This document shows, in pieces, positions 25,641 to 38,116 of a stretch of 64,000 nt of DNA (its first letter is position 1; each line of letters opens with the position of its first letter). Both the position numbers and the translations under genes were made by a program. Source of the stretch: Delphinus delphis. Taxonomy: Eukaryota; Chordata; Mammalia; Artiodactyla; Delphinidae. The DNA is taken from assembly GCF_949987515.2 (NCBI RefSeq), contig NC_082694.2:64106080-64170079 (forward strand). Reading direction: 5' to 3'. The notes beneath the pieces are model-generated. The model had not been told where the DNA came from. It worked only from the letters and a program-made list of their open reading frames with translations, and ran no database searches.

Positions 25641-26653
25641 ACTATAATTTATCAAAGTCTTATTTGACAGTGACCACACTTACTCTGTTCAAAACATTAA
25701 GGATCTGAAGCAATCTAATAAACATGTCACTGACTAACATATTTACTTCCACATAAAAATCACTACATTAAATTAATACAAAACAATATTGCAGCAAAGA
25801 AATTAATCAAGGAGATTGCAAAGTGTTTCAACCTTGAGTAAAATATTTCTAATATACGCACACTAAATTTTCCTACTATTTAGATTCCCAGGTCCCCTTT
25901 CAAGACATTAAGCCAATTAAGTTGTGAAATGCTTGCCTCATACCTGGAAATGAGTTTCTTAAGAATTTTTTTTTTTTATTCCTTCAAATAGCTTACTTAA
26001 ACCAGGAGGAGCCACAGGAATGGAAGAGAAACAGAAAGAGAAAGAAAGAGTTCCACAAAGGGTCAAGGAGGAAAAGGGTTATTTATGCCCAGGGAATGAG
26101 AAATGGAGAAGAGAGTGCTTCCTTTCAAATTTCTTTTCTCAAAGTAAAGCACGTCCTAATCTCCTCAAAATGTCCATGTCATCTTCCTGTTTGAGTTAAG
26201 AACATCCTTCCTAGAAATATAATTAGGAAGGATTAGCTGCTGCATAAAGAGGCTTTGAACAAATTAAGAAAGAATGATGTCTCACTTTAGGTTCTGTCCA
26301 TCAAATCTCCAAATACTGGGACTTGGCAAAACACCAACATCAGGCAAAAAAAAAAAAAAGGCGGCGCTTTAAAGCAATAAAAGTGATACCCGTGTCAATA
26401 AAGCCCTAAAATGAGAATTTTAAAACATAATTTCTGTATCTGTGGCAGAGATACTAACTAATTTTTAAAGATTTAGGGCAGCTTCTACATTGGTAACTTA
26501 CTATAATGAACTGTCACATTTCCTTCATGAAACAGAATACATTTTGACTAAATGAATCTTGATTGTTTTGAAAATAAACAACTTTTTGTCAAACAAGAGT
26601 GGTTTACTTGAGAATTCATGCAATGACTAAAATTTTTCACTCCTCCACCCTTT

Positions 26654-26860
26654 CTTTTTTTTTTGCAGTACGCGGGCCTCTCACTGTTGTGGCCTCTCCC
26701 ATTGCGGAGCACAGGCTCCGGACGCGCAGGCTCAGCGGCCATGGCTCACGGGCCCAGCCGCTCCGCGGCATGTGGGATCTTCCCGGACCGGGGCATGAAC
26801 CCGTGTCCCCTGCATCGGCAGGCAGACTCTCAACCACTGCGCCACCAGGGAAGCCCAATT
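26654..26860 (-). mobile_element. CHR-type SINE
   Basis: Reverse copy running from the T-rich tail to the head complement ccaccagggaagccc. A candidate duplication, cctccaccctt, lies at 26642-26652 and 26889-26899. The second copy is separated from the SINE head by a roughly 27-bp T-rich segment (26861-26888). Confidence 0.93.
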
Positions 26861-26984
26861 TTTTTTTCTTTTCTTTTTTTTTGTTTTCCCTCCACCCTTT
26901 TAATTTATATTTTGGGCTTCAAAATTACTGTGCAATTTTTTTATTATTATGGTAAAAGAATCAGACCATGGCATATAAAAGATA

Positions 26985-27115
26985 GCAAGGACTAAGAACA
27001 TGGACTCAGAGGTCAGGTTCAAGTCACAGCTCTGCTGCTACCTTCCCGTGTGACTCTGGGTAAGGTATTTGCCCCTTTAAGCAATAAAACTTTATGATCT
27101 GTGCTGGTTGAAAAT
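26985..27115 (+). mobile_element. MIR SINE
   Basis: aacatggactcagaggtcag, ctctgctgctaccttcccgt and gtgactctgggtaaggtatt follow the MIR tRNA-derived consensus order. Confidence 0.8.
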
Positions 27116-27960
27116 TCTGGATGATGAAAAAAAGATCTGTATCTAATACATTCTTGTTCTATTTTCTGCTCAAATAACTTTCAGGAGAGACAAGTACACA
27201 AGACGAATTCTATTCAAAGATATTGATAAAATATTTCTTCTGTGTTTTGGTTAAGAGCTATAACTCCATGAATCACAGCACTCTGGAATCATATGAACTC
27301 TAAGCGAAAAATAACTGAAGTCTGTCTGAATGTCCTTGTTTGCTTTCTATGAGACTTGAGCCAATCTTGTGTCAAGGTTCAAATCAACTAATATTTAATT
27401 AAATACTCATGAGTATTAGGAAATTCAAGCTCATAAACTGGCTTTATAGTGTCAGCTTCAGTAATTTTCCCAAGAGACTGGCTGCCTGGGCTCTGCTGTC
27501 ACTTTCTTGTTTGTTAATGTGCCTTGTGTCTATGACAGGCATTCTAGGAAGTGTAAGGAGCAAGGAGATTTGGCACTGCAATGTCAAGAAGATAATATCC
27601 AGAGAACTAAGTGGAATCTAATCAATTCAAGTTCCTATAACATTCAGACATACAGAAAGCGAGTCCCATCATCACCTAGAGGTACCACAGAAGAATGGGA
27701 TGGATGCAGGGCTGAACTACTGTCCTGTAATAGTGAGCGGGATGACTGAGTGAACTTGTGCCTACTCTGATCAGTGATTTATTGAACTTGTCTCTTCTGA
27801 TTACTTTGGGGAAATGGAGGCAGCTTAGAAGATGGGTTAATATCCGCATTCCTGTGTGATCAGACTTTCCGATTCAGAGCAGTCATATCATCACCTACGT
27901 TTTTCCGTTCATCAAGTAAGCACTGTGCTTGGTACAGTAAATCACAGAAATTGAAATGAA
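27116..27960. other. Unassigned intron sequence
   Basis: No recognised repeat or gene. Confidence 0.4.
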
Positions 27961-27975
27961 TGCTATGAAGGGAGG

Positions 27976-28015
27976 AGGTGAGGAGATATGGTGCTAGGTG
28001 AGGAGATATGGTGCT
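27976..28015. repeat. Perfect tandem duplication, 2 x 20 bp
   Basis: The unit aggtgaggagatatggtgct occurs at 27976-27995 and again at 27996-28015 without a mismatch, which suggests a recent slippage event. Confidence 0.97.
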
Positions 28016-29837
28016 TACTCAGGGAGTAAGGGGGGTGGCAGGGAATGCTTTCCCTAGGAAACGGAGACCAGTGGAACAAGCAGGTGTTAACAGGGAAGAC
28101 GAACATGTATGGCACATGTAGCTGCAGACAGAGAAAATGTGTCAGGAAGGAGCTGGGCAGACTCAAGGAGCTGCCTGTGACATGGTGACAGGCTGGGCAA
28201 GGGGAGACCATGGAGTCCCATCCCCTAGGATGCACTGAGAAGCCAGTGAGGCACTTATGCAGAGCAGGACAAGACTCACATTTTGAAAAGATCCCTCTAG
28301 TTTGAACTAAACTTCATAAAGTCCCCAGCACCTGGCATACAGGGGACAGTCAGACCCTTTCTGCTCCACTCATGGAAAAGCCCCCCAAACTCTAATGGGT
28401 ACAGGAACAATCTCCAATCCAATTTAATTTCACCCAGTCTTGCTGGTTCCTCCTGCTATCCTGCATAAACGCGAGAACATCTTGTTCAAAAACTGCGGTC
28501 CTGAAAAATGACAGATATTTTTTCCTGGATTAGCAAATTGAGGCTTTCTCTTCTCCACAGTGTTTAAGTAGACCTTCTTTCCACTTACAAGTTCTTGTCT
28601 CTGGACCCCCAGGATCAGCTATTTCTGCTAGGTCATCTCTAGTATGATTAACAGATAAATAGGTAAAAACTATACTCAACCTTGAAAACCTCAGTGAAGA
28701 TATACTAACTGTAGGCATATTTACCACACACGTTATTTAACTCAAATTTTTATTTCCTATTGGTGCCTATTTTGTATTATGTGAGGTGTACTTGTCACCT
28801 CCCTCACACAGCACTCACGTCTTATAGGTTCTTTATCCTAATCCCAGGCAACTCCAGGGCAGAGAACTGCTATAAAAATTTAGTCTTCTAATTTAGTCTT
28901 CACTTCTCTCAAACATAAACAAATACCTAAGCCAAGGAAAACAAGGAGAGAGGATTTAGTGCAACCCCAGAGGCACCTTGGAAGGATCCACAGGCAGTAT
29001 CTATGGAATGCCAAACATATCCAAAGGTAAAGAGGAATCTTTACTTTCATCTGCATAACACCCACAGTCAGGCCCTAAAAACCATTCTCGTGCTTGGCAT
29101 CAACCATGCAGGCCAGGCTAAAGCTCATGGACTCCACGTGGCAGCCAGACTGTGCTCTGCTCCAATTGCTTATCAGTGGCTTCGTGTGTGTTTCAATCCC
29201 AGTCCTATGGTCCGTTCACAGCAAGTGCTCTGACAACTAATTAATTCAACTTTCAGTGCACAGATTTATTTCATCCTATAAGAATAATCACATGGGAAAT
29301 ACTTTATCAGACTCGACGGCCCCAGTCTAACTGTTGAAGGGAGGGATACTCCTAGCCCTCTCCCCACTCCTCCCCACGCCTGTCCACCCCCTTCCTCACT
29401 GCCCCACCTCCCAAGAGAGTTGCAATCAGAGTCCACAGGCCACTTTGTCTAGTGGGTGGGGCCATTATATGTCAAAAGTGGTGTTGACTTTTCAACCCCT
29501 AGTTCCATGAGGCGAAGGGCATGAGGAGAGCCAGCCCCTCCTGGTGCCTGGCCATGTCTGGCCTATTGATCTCTTGGTTTCCCCCCTTCCATTCCCACAA
29601 GTGCCTGAGTGTCCTGGTCCCAAGATTTCAGAGACCACTGGGGGCCATTTTTAGACCTTAAATCTACGTGAAGTGTTTAAACCTAACAATTGTAAGAGTC
29701 ATAAGGGCTGTGTCTGCTCTTCTCTGAAGGGGACTGTGCCGACTACTTATCAATACCCTCCCTTCTGATTAAAGCTCACCCGTGAGTAGCAGAGAAGACC
29801 GCCAGGACAGGACCGGGTCCCTGGTAAAAGTCTGTGG
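28016..29837. other. Unassigned intron sequence
   Basis: 28270-28360 has an L2/MIR-like phrase (gtccccagcacctggcatac). The rest, including C-rich 29330-29420, is not recognised. Confidence 0.4.
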
Positions 29838-30345
29838 TAGCCAGAATAACAGCCCCCCCAAAGATGTCCACATCCTACTCCCCAGAAGCTCTGACTATGC
29901 TAGGTTATGGAGCAAAAGGAAATTAAAGTTGCAGATGGAATTAAAGCTGCTAATCAGCTTACCTTGCAATGGAGAAATTACCTTGGACTACTCAAGTGGG
30001 TCCAACGTCAGTACAAGTGTCCTTAAAAGTAGAAGAGGGACGCAGAAGAAAGAACCAGAGACTGGCAGTGAGACGGACTCAGCCCGAGATTATCAGCTTT
30101 GACAATGGAGAAGGGGCCACGAGACACAGAATGCAGGCAACCTCTAGAAGCTGGAAAGGGCAAGGAAACAGGCTCTCCCCTTGAGCCTTCAGAAGGAAGG
30201 CAGCCCTGCCAACATCATCATTTTAGCCCAGTGAGACCCATTTCAGACTTCGGACCCCAGAATTATGAGAACAAACGTGCACTGTTTGAAGTCACTAAAT
30301 TTGTGGTCTTTTGTTACAGCAGTGATAGGAAACTAATGAGAATGC
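29838..30345 (+). mobile_element. MLT1-type LTR (MaLR), near full length
   Basis: Begins gtggtagccagaataacagc and continues with aagatgtccacatcctactc, tctagaagctggaaagggca and cttcggaccccagaattatg. It ends ttgttacagcagtgatagga aactaatgag, the MLT1 order from 5' to 3'. It is a solitary LTR with no retroviral genes. Confidence 0.85.
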
Positions 30346-30361
30346 CATCAAAGTAAGAGGC

Positions 30362-30838
30362 AGTATACAGAGGTTAACTTCCCAGGCTGCCTACATTTGA
30401 ATCTTGACCCTACACTTATTAGCTGAGTGCATTTGGGCAAATTTTTTTTTTTTTTTTTTGCGGTACGTGGGCCTCTCACTGCTGTGGCCTCTCCCGTTGC
30501 AGAGCACAGGCTCCGGACGCACAGGCTCAGCGGCCATGGCTCACGGGCCTAGCCGCTCCGCGGCATGTGGGATCTTCCCGGACCGGGGCACGAACCCGTG
30601 TCCCCTGCATCGGCAGGCGGACTCTCAACCACTGCGCCACCAGGGAAGCCCCTGGGCAAATTATTTAACCCTGTGCACCTGAATTGCTTCATCATATGAA
30701 ATGGGGATGATAATAACAATAATGATAAATATCTATCTCACATTCCTTTGAGAGCGTTAAATGAGAGAATACTCAAGAAGTAATTAAAACTGTGCCTGGC
30801 GCAGAATAAACACTCAGTAAATATTAACTATTATTATT
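30362..30838 (+). mobile_element. MIR element split by a SINE
   Basis: The left part (aatcttgaccctacacttat tagctgagtgc) and right part (gcttcatcatatgaaatggg, tgcctggcgcagaataaaca) belong to one MIR. The CHR SINE at 30444-30652 is inserted between them. Confidence 0.8.
30444..30652 (-). mobile_element. CHR-type SINE inside a MIR
   Basis: Complete reverse copy with its T-tail at the left. The flanking duplication is tgggcaaatt at 30434-30443 and 30653-30662, which reconstitutes the MIR gggcaaatta phrase. Confidence 0.97.
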
Positions 30839-31339
30839 ACTATACTGCACCAAACACCATCCTGATTTCTAGCAATTAAATTGGAGAGCAAACTCTCCCA
30901 GCACTTACCCTTTTCAATCACAGACTTTGAGTTTCCACATAATTCCTTATATACCTTTGTCCAGAACTTAAACCCAGTCAGATACTGGTTGTATCTCAAA
31001 ACCACTCTTGGCCAAGACTTCCTTGTGGGACCCAGTAAGGTGCAGACAGCATGGAGTACAAAGTGACCTCCCCGACTCTTCCCCTGTCTCTCCACCCCAA
31101 CTCCACAGTCCACTCTTCCTGACAAGTCCTGCTCAGGAGGAAAAAGTTCCTTGCTCCCAGCTCCTCAGACACTCTGTCACCCCATCCCTTCTCTCATGTG
31201 CCTGTTTCTCTCAAAGAGCCAACAGATACCAACATGATCAAACTTCACACAGCGGATTGTGAAGTCCTTCTCAAACCCTGACATTGTTGTAACTAGTTGG
31301 GCTTGTTTTTCTGGTGACTTAGATTCACAAAGGTCTTTT

Positions 31340-31800
31340 TCTGGAATTTGCACATATACCTATGCACACGGCATTCTTCATAAGAGCCAACAACTGGAAA
31401 AATTCCAAACATCCATCAAGAGCAGAACAAATGATAAGTCGCAGTATACTCACATGATGGAATCATCTCTGGAATGTAAATGTGAACTGCAGCCACACAT
31501 AATTACGTCGATGAATCTCAGACGTGATGGTGAGTGAAAATATACACGCCGTATGATTCATTTCTATAGAGTTCAAGACAGACAGAACTGATCTCTGGTG
31601 TTAGAAGTCAAGATAGTGGCTCCCTTTAGGGAAAAGATAAAGGGCAAATCTAGGAAAAAGGGGGTTTTGTGGTGCTGGCAACGTTCTACTCGTTGACGTG
31701 GATGGCAGTTCCACGTGTGTGCGATAATCGCCAGGCGTGTGCACTTTTGATTTCTCGACTCTTCTGTATATAATTTCAATTTAACTCCTACTTTTAAAAA
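31340..31800 (+). mobile_element. Old L1 3' end
   Basis: gcattcttcataagagccaa, catgatggaatcatctctgg and tcagacgtgatggtgagtga, then a 3' UTR with gcacttttgatttctcgact. These resemble the L1M C-terminal ORF2 and 3' UTR, heavily eroded. Confidence 0.7.
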
Positions 31801-31808
31801 AAGTTTAG

Positions 31809-31940
31809 GGGACTTCCCTGGTGGTCCAGCGGTTAAAACTCTGCGCTTCCAATGCAGCGGGTGTGGGTTCAATCCCTGGTCGGGGAACTAAGATCCCACA
31901 TGCCGTGCGGTGTGCGGCCAAAAAATAAATAAATAAATTG
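31809..31940 (+). mobile_element. Short CHR-type SINE (CHR-1-like)
   Basis: ggggacttccctggtggtcc, ccaatgcagcgggtgtgggt and agatcccacatgccgtgcgg, then a tail of AATAAATAAATAAA. It sits at the end of the old L1. Confidence 0.9.
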
Positions 31941-33100
31941 GCTTTTAGAAAGTTAGACTAATAACAAATTGAATTAAAGTCTATTTCTAAAAAAAAAAAA
32001 GTTTAAAAAGCATGCACATAAAATGATAAAATCAGTCATCGGTTCACATGTTTAGTTCCCATAGCATCCATAAAGTGTCATGAGCCCTAAAATCCCCAGA
32101 TTGAGTTCCTTTTCTTCAACTTTCTACCACTTTGCCTTTTTTCCCCCCACATCATAAAGTAAGGCTCAAAACCTTCATCTTACAGACCTGTTGGGCAAAT
32201 ACGACAAGGAAGGCAGAGTATTGTGCGAATGTACAGGGCTTTACAAAGGCAAATGGTATTATTCCAAGAGAATAAGGTCCCTCCTGCACTATCAGTATTC
32301 AGGAAACAATCCTTGGACAGGGACTTAGGCATTCATACTTTTTTCTCCAGGAAAAACTCAACAAAAATGTATTAAACGTTTATTGTAGCCCTACTGTGTA
32401 CCTAGGTAGATAAAACAGATGCTTGTGCAGTAAGCATGATGACAATCGTTAAGTATAGGAAGCACAGAAGAAAAACATGCGGGAGGGCCAGCAGAGTGGG
32501 GGGTCAACACTAAGCAAGGGCCCCCCACAGTCTGAGAGATCATTTGGGGAAACCGTCTATTCACGTACTGACCATTTCCTTGGCTACTTTAATAAATTCA
32601 GACAAGGTCGCAACCTCAGCTATTAGTGCACAAGAAGCTTGAAACGTCTCCCTAAAATTGCACCTGTTGGTGTAGTTTTATAACGAGTTTTTTTTTTTTC
32701 CTTTAGGAGTAGTGTGAGAGAGTCCAAGTAAAGCGAATGAGCTTATATTTGTTGTTGTTGCTGTTAATCTGGAGAGCAGAATACTTCAAGGAACATTCCA
32801 CGAAGTCTCCCATCCTTGTACATATCATAGCATATAGTTTTTTTAAGGTTCAAACAACCACAGGGACAGGAAGCTAAGAACTGGAAAGAGATAAAGGACA
32901 GTGTAGCACCTTCTTCTCCCCGGCACAGACATCACTCGCCACTGCTTCCTATCAACCGACCCGTGGTAAATGTGACGTATGCATTTCTCGAGACCTTTGA
33001 AAGTGGAACCCATTATCTCAATGTGGATTTTAAGGGGCCCTCCCCTATAGTTAGAAAATATCTGGCGTAGTATAAGCTCACTTGATAAACAGAGAACATA
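31941..33100. other. Unassigned intron sequence
   Basis: 32340-32480 (caaaaatgtattaaacgttt) hints at an old MIR/L2-like element. Nothing else recognised. Confidence 0.4.
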
Positions 33101-34440
33101 TCTGAATTATGCCTGTCTTAAAAGAGACCATTTTCTAACTTGCTTCTTTTCTCTTTACCCCATCCCTGAGGAGACGATGACAGAAAAGACATCAATGACA
33201 TTAGGTAGGTATAGGCCCCCTCCACTGGTTTGAGACAGGAAAAAACTATTTTTTCCAGAGAAACTAACCACCATCCTTTGAAACATAAAATGATGAAAAT
33301 AGCCATCACCAGGGAAGAAAAAAGACTGGATACATGTGAGCTCTTGAGATAGATTTGACATCCACATCCTGAGTGAAACCAGACTTCCTTCTCAAGCTCA
33401 AAGAGCGGTGACTGGGCACATTGTGTCCTGCAAAAGTGCCTCCTCCTTACACAGATAACAGCTCCCCATTTGGCAAAGCAGTGGTCATTTGCACCTACAT
33501 TCTCTAAACAAGCAGAAGACATCAGCAGCTGAAGAATGTCCCTTACGACCTCTGCCTCATGGGCCCATGGTCAGTGCCTGTAACACCCATCATGATTAAC
33601 AAGGATAAAGACAGACATTTCACACAAGTTGAAACAGCCTCACTGAGCAGCGCTGAGGACTGAAAACAAATTCTTGTGGGAAACTTCAACATACATGTGA
33701 AAAATGATACTGACAGGTGATGAAAAAGCTCTGGAAAACTGAACAGTTTTGATTTTTGCTCCTCTGTGGAGTTCCTGGCCACAACATATAAGCATTAACA
33801 CCTTTTTACATATAGGACTAAAGACAGACACTGGGGGTGCACCTGTGACCTAACGGCGGCAATTCTTCGCTGAATACGTGGACAGCTATACATGAACAAC
33901 ATCTACAGGATGCAATTATGAAAGTAACCTGAAGTGTTAATAGGAACTTTCTAAGGAATGCAGTATTATCAAGGGACATAGAAGTTCAAAGAATGAGAAA
34001 AGTGACGACCAAAATTTGTATACAGGAAGATGAGGCATCATTTGGTCTTTTCTTTAGCTCATGGAGGATCCATGATGTGGCCCGGAAAACTGGAAAAAGG
34101 AACGCCATAATAATAAACTTCCACGGAAAGCATGAATGGAAGTACCAACTACAGCAATGACTACTGCCAGAATGCCCTGACCAAGGTCCTTCCAAACCAG
34201 TACCTGACCAAGTGGCCAGGCATGTACCACTGATACCCACTTGCTTTTAGTCCCTGCTGGGGAACAGAGGATGATCTTGGCTATTCATCTATAAAGCTCT
34301 GTCAGAAATCATGCATTCACCAAGTATCAACCACCATCAAAGACCGTGGAGATCCATGATATTACCAAGAAAGATTGGAAGACAGTAGGACAGAAAGACC
34401 TCCACGCCCTCCCTTTCGCCCACAGTCCCATGCCTGGGTA
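33101..34440. other. Unassigned 1.3-kb block, possibly an unrecognised old repeat
   Basis: Several overlapping frames exist, including a 134-codon one on the minus strand (33118-33522), but none resembles a known protein to me. A motif starting gatccatgat recurs at about 34068 and 34352 with roughly two-thirds identity over 29 bp. It could be an old retroelement or ordinary intron. Confidence 0.35.
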
Positions 34441-34685
34441 GTATCTGATTCTCTTTTTCTTTGCCTCCCACATTTGAGTAGGCGCCAAGATCTTTCATTA
34501 ACAACACCTCCCGAGTTCATGTCCTTCCTCTAGGTGACCAGCACCACTACCCCCGTTACAGAGCCACCCTCCAATTACCACTAGTTCTAATCCATTTTAG
34601 ATGCTGCAGCCAGATTAATCTCCCAAGGCAGAAGAAAAATCGTAGCAGCCTTCCTCCTTGAAACTTTCTCTTTTTTGTTACTCTT
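34440..34685 (+). mobile_element. L2 LINE fragment
   Basis: ttttagatgctgcagccaga ttaatctccc and the cttcctccttgaaactttctc segment resemble the L2 3' half. Confidence 0.5.
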
Positions 34686-34689
34686 CATT

Positions 34690-35830
34690 ACAGAAAATTT
34701 CAAAAATACATAAAGGTAGAGAGAATTGTGTAAGAACTGTGTGCCTATCATCCAGCTTCAATAATTAGCCCCTCATGGCCAAGCTTGTTACCGCCATACC
34801 TCAACCCACTGGATAACTGCAATCAAAGCTCAGACATCACACAATGTCATCTGTAAATACTTTAATATTATTCCCCTTCCTTACGTAACTACAAGGTCAT
34901 CAGCACAGCCCCCCAAAATCAACAATCATTCTTTTATATCATCAAATTTCCAAATCAATGTCAGCATTCTCATGGTTCTCCTATCATCATTATCTTTTTT
35001 CTTTTATTTACAGTGTGCTTGCATCAGGAGAAACATAATTTAAATATTGTGATTGGTTAATATGTTTCCTAAACCTCTTTTTTTTAACACCTTTATTGGA
35101 GTATAATTGCTTTACAATGGTGTGTTAGTTTCTGCTTTATAACAAAGTGAATCAGCTATACATATACATATATCCCCATATCCCCTCCCTCTTGCGTCTC
35201 CCTCCCACCCTCCCTATCCCACCCCTCTAGGTGGTCACAAAGCACCTAGCTGTTCTCCCTCTGCTATGCGGCTGCTTCCCACTAGCTATTGGTTTTACAT
35301 TTGGTAGTGTATATATGTCCATGCCACTCTCTCACTTTGTCCCAGCTTACCCTTCCCCCTCCCCATGTCCTCAGGTCCATTCTCTAGTAGGTCTGCGTCT
35401 TTATTCCCGTCCTGCCCCTAGGTTCTTCATGACCTTTTTTTTTTTAGATTCCATATATATGTGTTAGCATACGGTATTTGTTTTTCTCTTCCTGACTTAC
35501 TTCACTCTGTATGACAGACCCTAAGTCCAACCACCTCACTACAAATAACTCAATTTCATTTCTTTTTATGGCTGAGTAATAATCCATTGTATCTATGTGC
35601 CACATCTTCTTTATCCATTCATCTGTCGATGGACACTTAGGTTGCTTCCATGTCCTGGCTATTGTAAATAGAACTGTAATGAACATTGTGGTTTAAACCT
35701 CTTTTAAGCTATAGGTTCCCCCTTCGTTACTTTTTCTATTTTGTCTTGTTGGGTCTTTTTGGAATTGTCTTGTTGAAATCTTAGTCTTTAACTTGGTTTT
35801 TAACCAACCTTTAAAAACTTTCATTACCAC
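34690..35830. mobile_element. Old interspersed repeat split by a younger L1
   Basis: The left part (aatttcaaaaatacataaag, tcatccagcttcaataatta, caatgtcatctgtaaatact) and right part (aagctataggttcccccttc) read continuously once the L1 at 35082-35693 is removed. I recognise the text as a common old mammalian repeat, probably L1-associated, but cannot name the subfamily. Confidence 0.6.
35082..35693 (-). mobile_element. 5'-truncated L1 (ORF2 C-terminus and 3' UTR)
   Basis: On the minus strand, 35686-35444 reads as the L1 ORF2 C-terminus (TDEWIKKMWHIDTMDYYSAI, then RNEIELFVVRWLDLGSVIQS), followed by the G-rich 3' UTR and a poly(A) that appears as T at 35082. It is flanked by the duplication taaacctctttt at 35070-35081 and 35694-35705. 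It is the cetartiodactyl type and a dead, truncated copy. Confidence 0.95.
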
Positions 35831-35929
35831 TAGTCTTCATTTATATCAAGTTCCATTCAAATCATATCTAAATGTGGTCATTTTCAAATATGTTCACAAA
35901 TTCTTTGATATTTCTCTCTTCAAACAATG

Positions 35930-36368
35930 CAGCTTATTAACTACAGTCCCTCTGAGAGTGGACTCAACTTAGTGACTCACTTCTAATGAGTAGAATAAGG
36001 CAGAGGTAAGGGTGTGTCATTTTCAAGACTCAGAAGGCCCCGTGGCTTGAGGATCACTTGCTCGGGGAGAAGCCAGCAGCCATGTCGTAAGGATGCTCAG
36101 GCAGCTCTGCAGAGAGGTCCGTGGGGAAAGGAAGTGAAGCCTTCTGCCAATAGCCATGGCAGTGAGTCACCTTGGCAGTAGGTTCTCTGGCTCCAGTCGA
36201 GCCACCCCTGCTGACTGCAACCTCATGAGAGACTCTGAGCCAGAGCTTCCAGCTAAGCACCTCCTGGATTCCTGACCCACAGAGACTGTCAGACAATAAA
36301 TTTTTATTGTTTTAGGCTGCCAAGTTTGTGGGGACCTATGACACATCAGTAGATAACAAAGCAGTCTT
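35930..36368 (+). mobile_element. Solitary LTR of MaLR/ERVL type
   Basis: gactcaacttagtgactcac, gggagaagccagcagccatg, ctgcaacctcatgagagact and cagacaataaatttttattg ttttaggctgccaag. This gives a polyadenylation signal in its usual LTR position and an LTR end near 36368. Subfamily unresolved. Confidence 0.7.
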
Positions 36369-36689
36369 TCTAGTGTCACATCATTGCTTTTCCTAGAAAT
36401 GCTCTTCTCCAGTTCTTTGTGGTCAAGTTTAACCATCTTTTCAAGCTCAGAGATAACACTCTCCAGAGCCGTCCCTAGTCCTCCACATCCCCAATGCTCC
36501 AAAATCTATCAGCAATTGCTCCCTCCTTTGATTTTTCTAGAGAACTTTGTATCTGGTTCTAAGCCAAGCTGTCTAAAACCAATTTGGCCAAAGTAAAACC
36601 AATTCGTCCAACCCCCACCTGCCTAAGATGTGTAGTTTTAACATTACAGTTTTACTAAAGTCGCTATTCCTCAAACAGCCGAGGCAGGC

Positions 36690-37065
36690 TCCCGCTGGGG
36701 CCTCTGCCCTAGCCCCACACTTCTCCATGATTCACACCCTCACCTCCTCCGGGCCTTTGCTTAAATGTCACCTTCTCAGCAGAACCTTCCCTGAAAGCCT
36801 ATTTAAAACCACCAGGGCCCTCACTCCTTCCCATCCCACACCCACCCTGCACTCCCTGTCCATTACTGCAGTTTTATTTTCTCCACAGCACTTACCGCAA
36901 TCTAACATATGTTTTAATTACACCACTCATCAATCGTCTCCCCCCTTCCAGACTGTAGGCTCCAGAAAGGCAGACATTATGTTTAGTTTTCAGTGCTACA
37001 TCCTGAGCCCCTAGAACAACGCATGGTACGTAGCATGTGCTCAATAAAAACCTGAATAAATGATC
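36690..37065 (+). mobile_element. L2 LINE 3' region
   Basis: ggcctttgcttaaatgtcac cttctcagc, ttttattttctccacagcac ttaccgc and gactgtaggctccagaaagg, then catgtgctcaataaaaacct gaataaatga. This follows the L2 3' consensus closely. Confidence 0.85.
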
Positions 37066-38110
37066 AAGACTGCAGCATTTCATATGCCACAATGGATGCA
37101 ACACTAACTACACATTTTGATATTTTAGGTGCCTTTATGTCTACAAGCATTTTAAGAAGGCTTAATTAATTTCCTCCTTCACTAAACAAAAACCAAACCA
37201 AACCTGAAACACCCTAAAGTAGGCAATATTACAAATAGGTAACTTAAGAACTGTTACATTTCTCAAAAGTAACCAAAATGGTCCTATCATATGTGCCTCC
37301 TTGACAGTTTAAATTTCAGGTGATCGTGTCATTACCTAAATTCATCAGTGGGCCAACTGTACCCCTTCCTTTGTACCCCTCTCAAGTGATAGCTCATCTA
37401 TCGTTTCAAAATCTCCTTAAGAGCAGAACTGGATCTTGTACATCTTAATACTCCCTGCAGTACCCAGATAACAGGGCAACTGACAAAAGTTTATGAGGAA
37501 AACATCAGAATTGTTAGCATCTTGGGCCATCTCTTCTCCTCACCCCAAAGCACGCAGTAGGCACGCCCATAAACACATGCCTATAACAATGCGATCGTAA
37601 AAACCATCTTCATTCAGCAGATGAGGTCTCTGAAGCAAATTATCTAATGACTTTTATTTTCCCAAAGCCAAGTTGGAGCTGAAACCTTAGCCTCCCCCTT
37701 GACTCACAACATTCTTGTCTAAATTACACTGCTGCTACCAAAAAAAGAAAAAAGGGGGAGGGGGGAAAAGGTTGTTCCTTTATCTGACATGTGACATATG
37801 GTTCTCACTAACAATCCATATATATACATCATAGAGGGTCAAATTCTAACAGGGGATGGTGATATTCAGGATAAATAATGTCGCTTGTAAATGACTTCAC
37901 AGCTTATGTAAGTAATAATGCTAGAAAAAAAATAACTGCAATGCACGGTAATCTGACTCTTGATTGCCAAGGCATAGCTCAACACAGAATTGTTCTTTGT
38001 TTTTAAGATCCAGAACAGTGCAGGAAGAGAAATGTCTAGCTATGATATAATCCATGCTTTATATTATTTCAAAGACACATGTTCTAACACAAAAAAACAC
38101 TACTATCCTT
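37066..38110. other. Unassigned intron sequence
   Basis: 37740-37770 is purine-rich. No gene or repeat family was recognised. Confidence 0.4.
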
Positions 38111-38116
38111 TAGAGA

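Noticed and set aside
29838..30345. Possible endogenous retrovirus
   Set aside because: Only solitary LTRs are present (also at 35930, 53267 and 56640). No gag, pol or env sequence was seen beside them.
35444..35686. L1 ORF2 C-terminal frame that could be called a gene
   Set aside because: It is the end of a 5'-truncated L1 with target duplications, so it is a dead mobile element.
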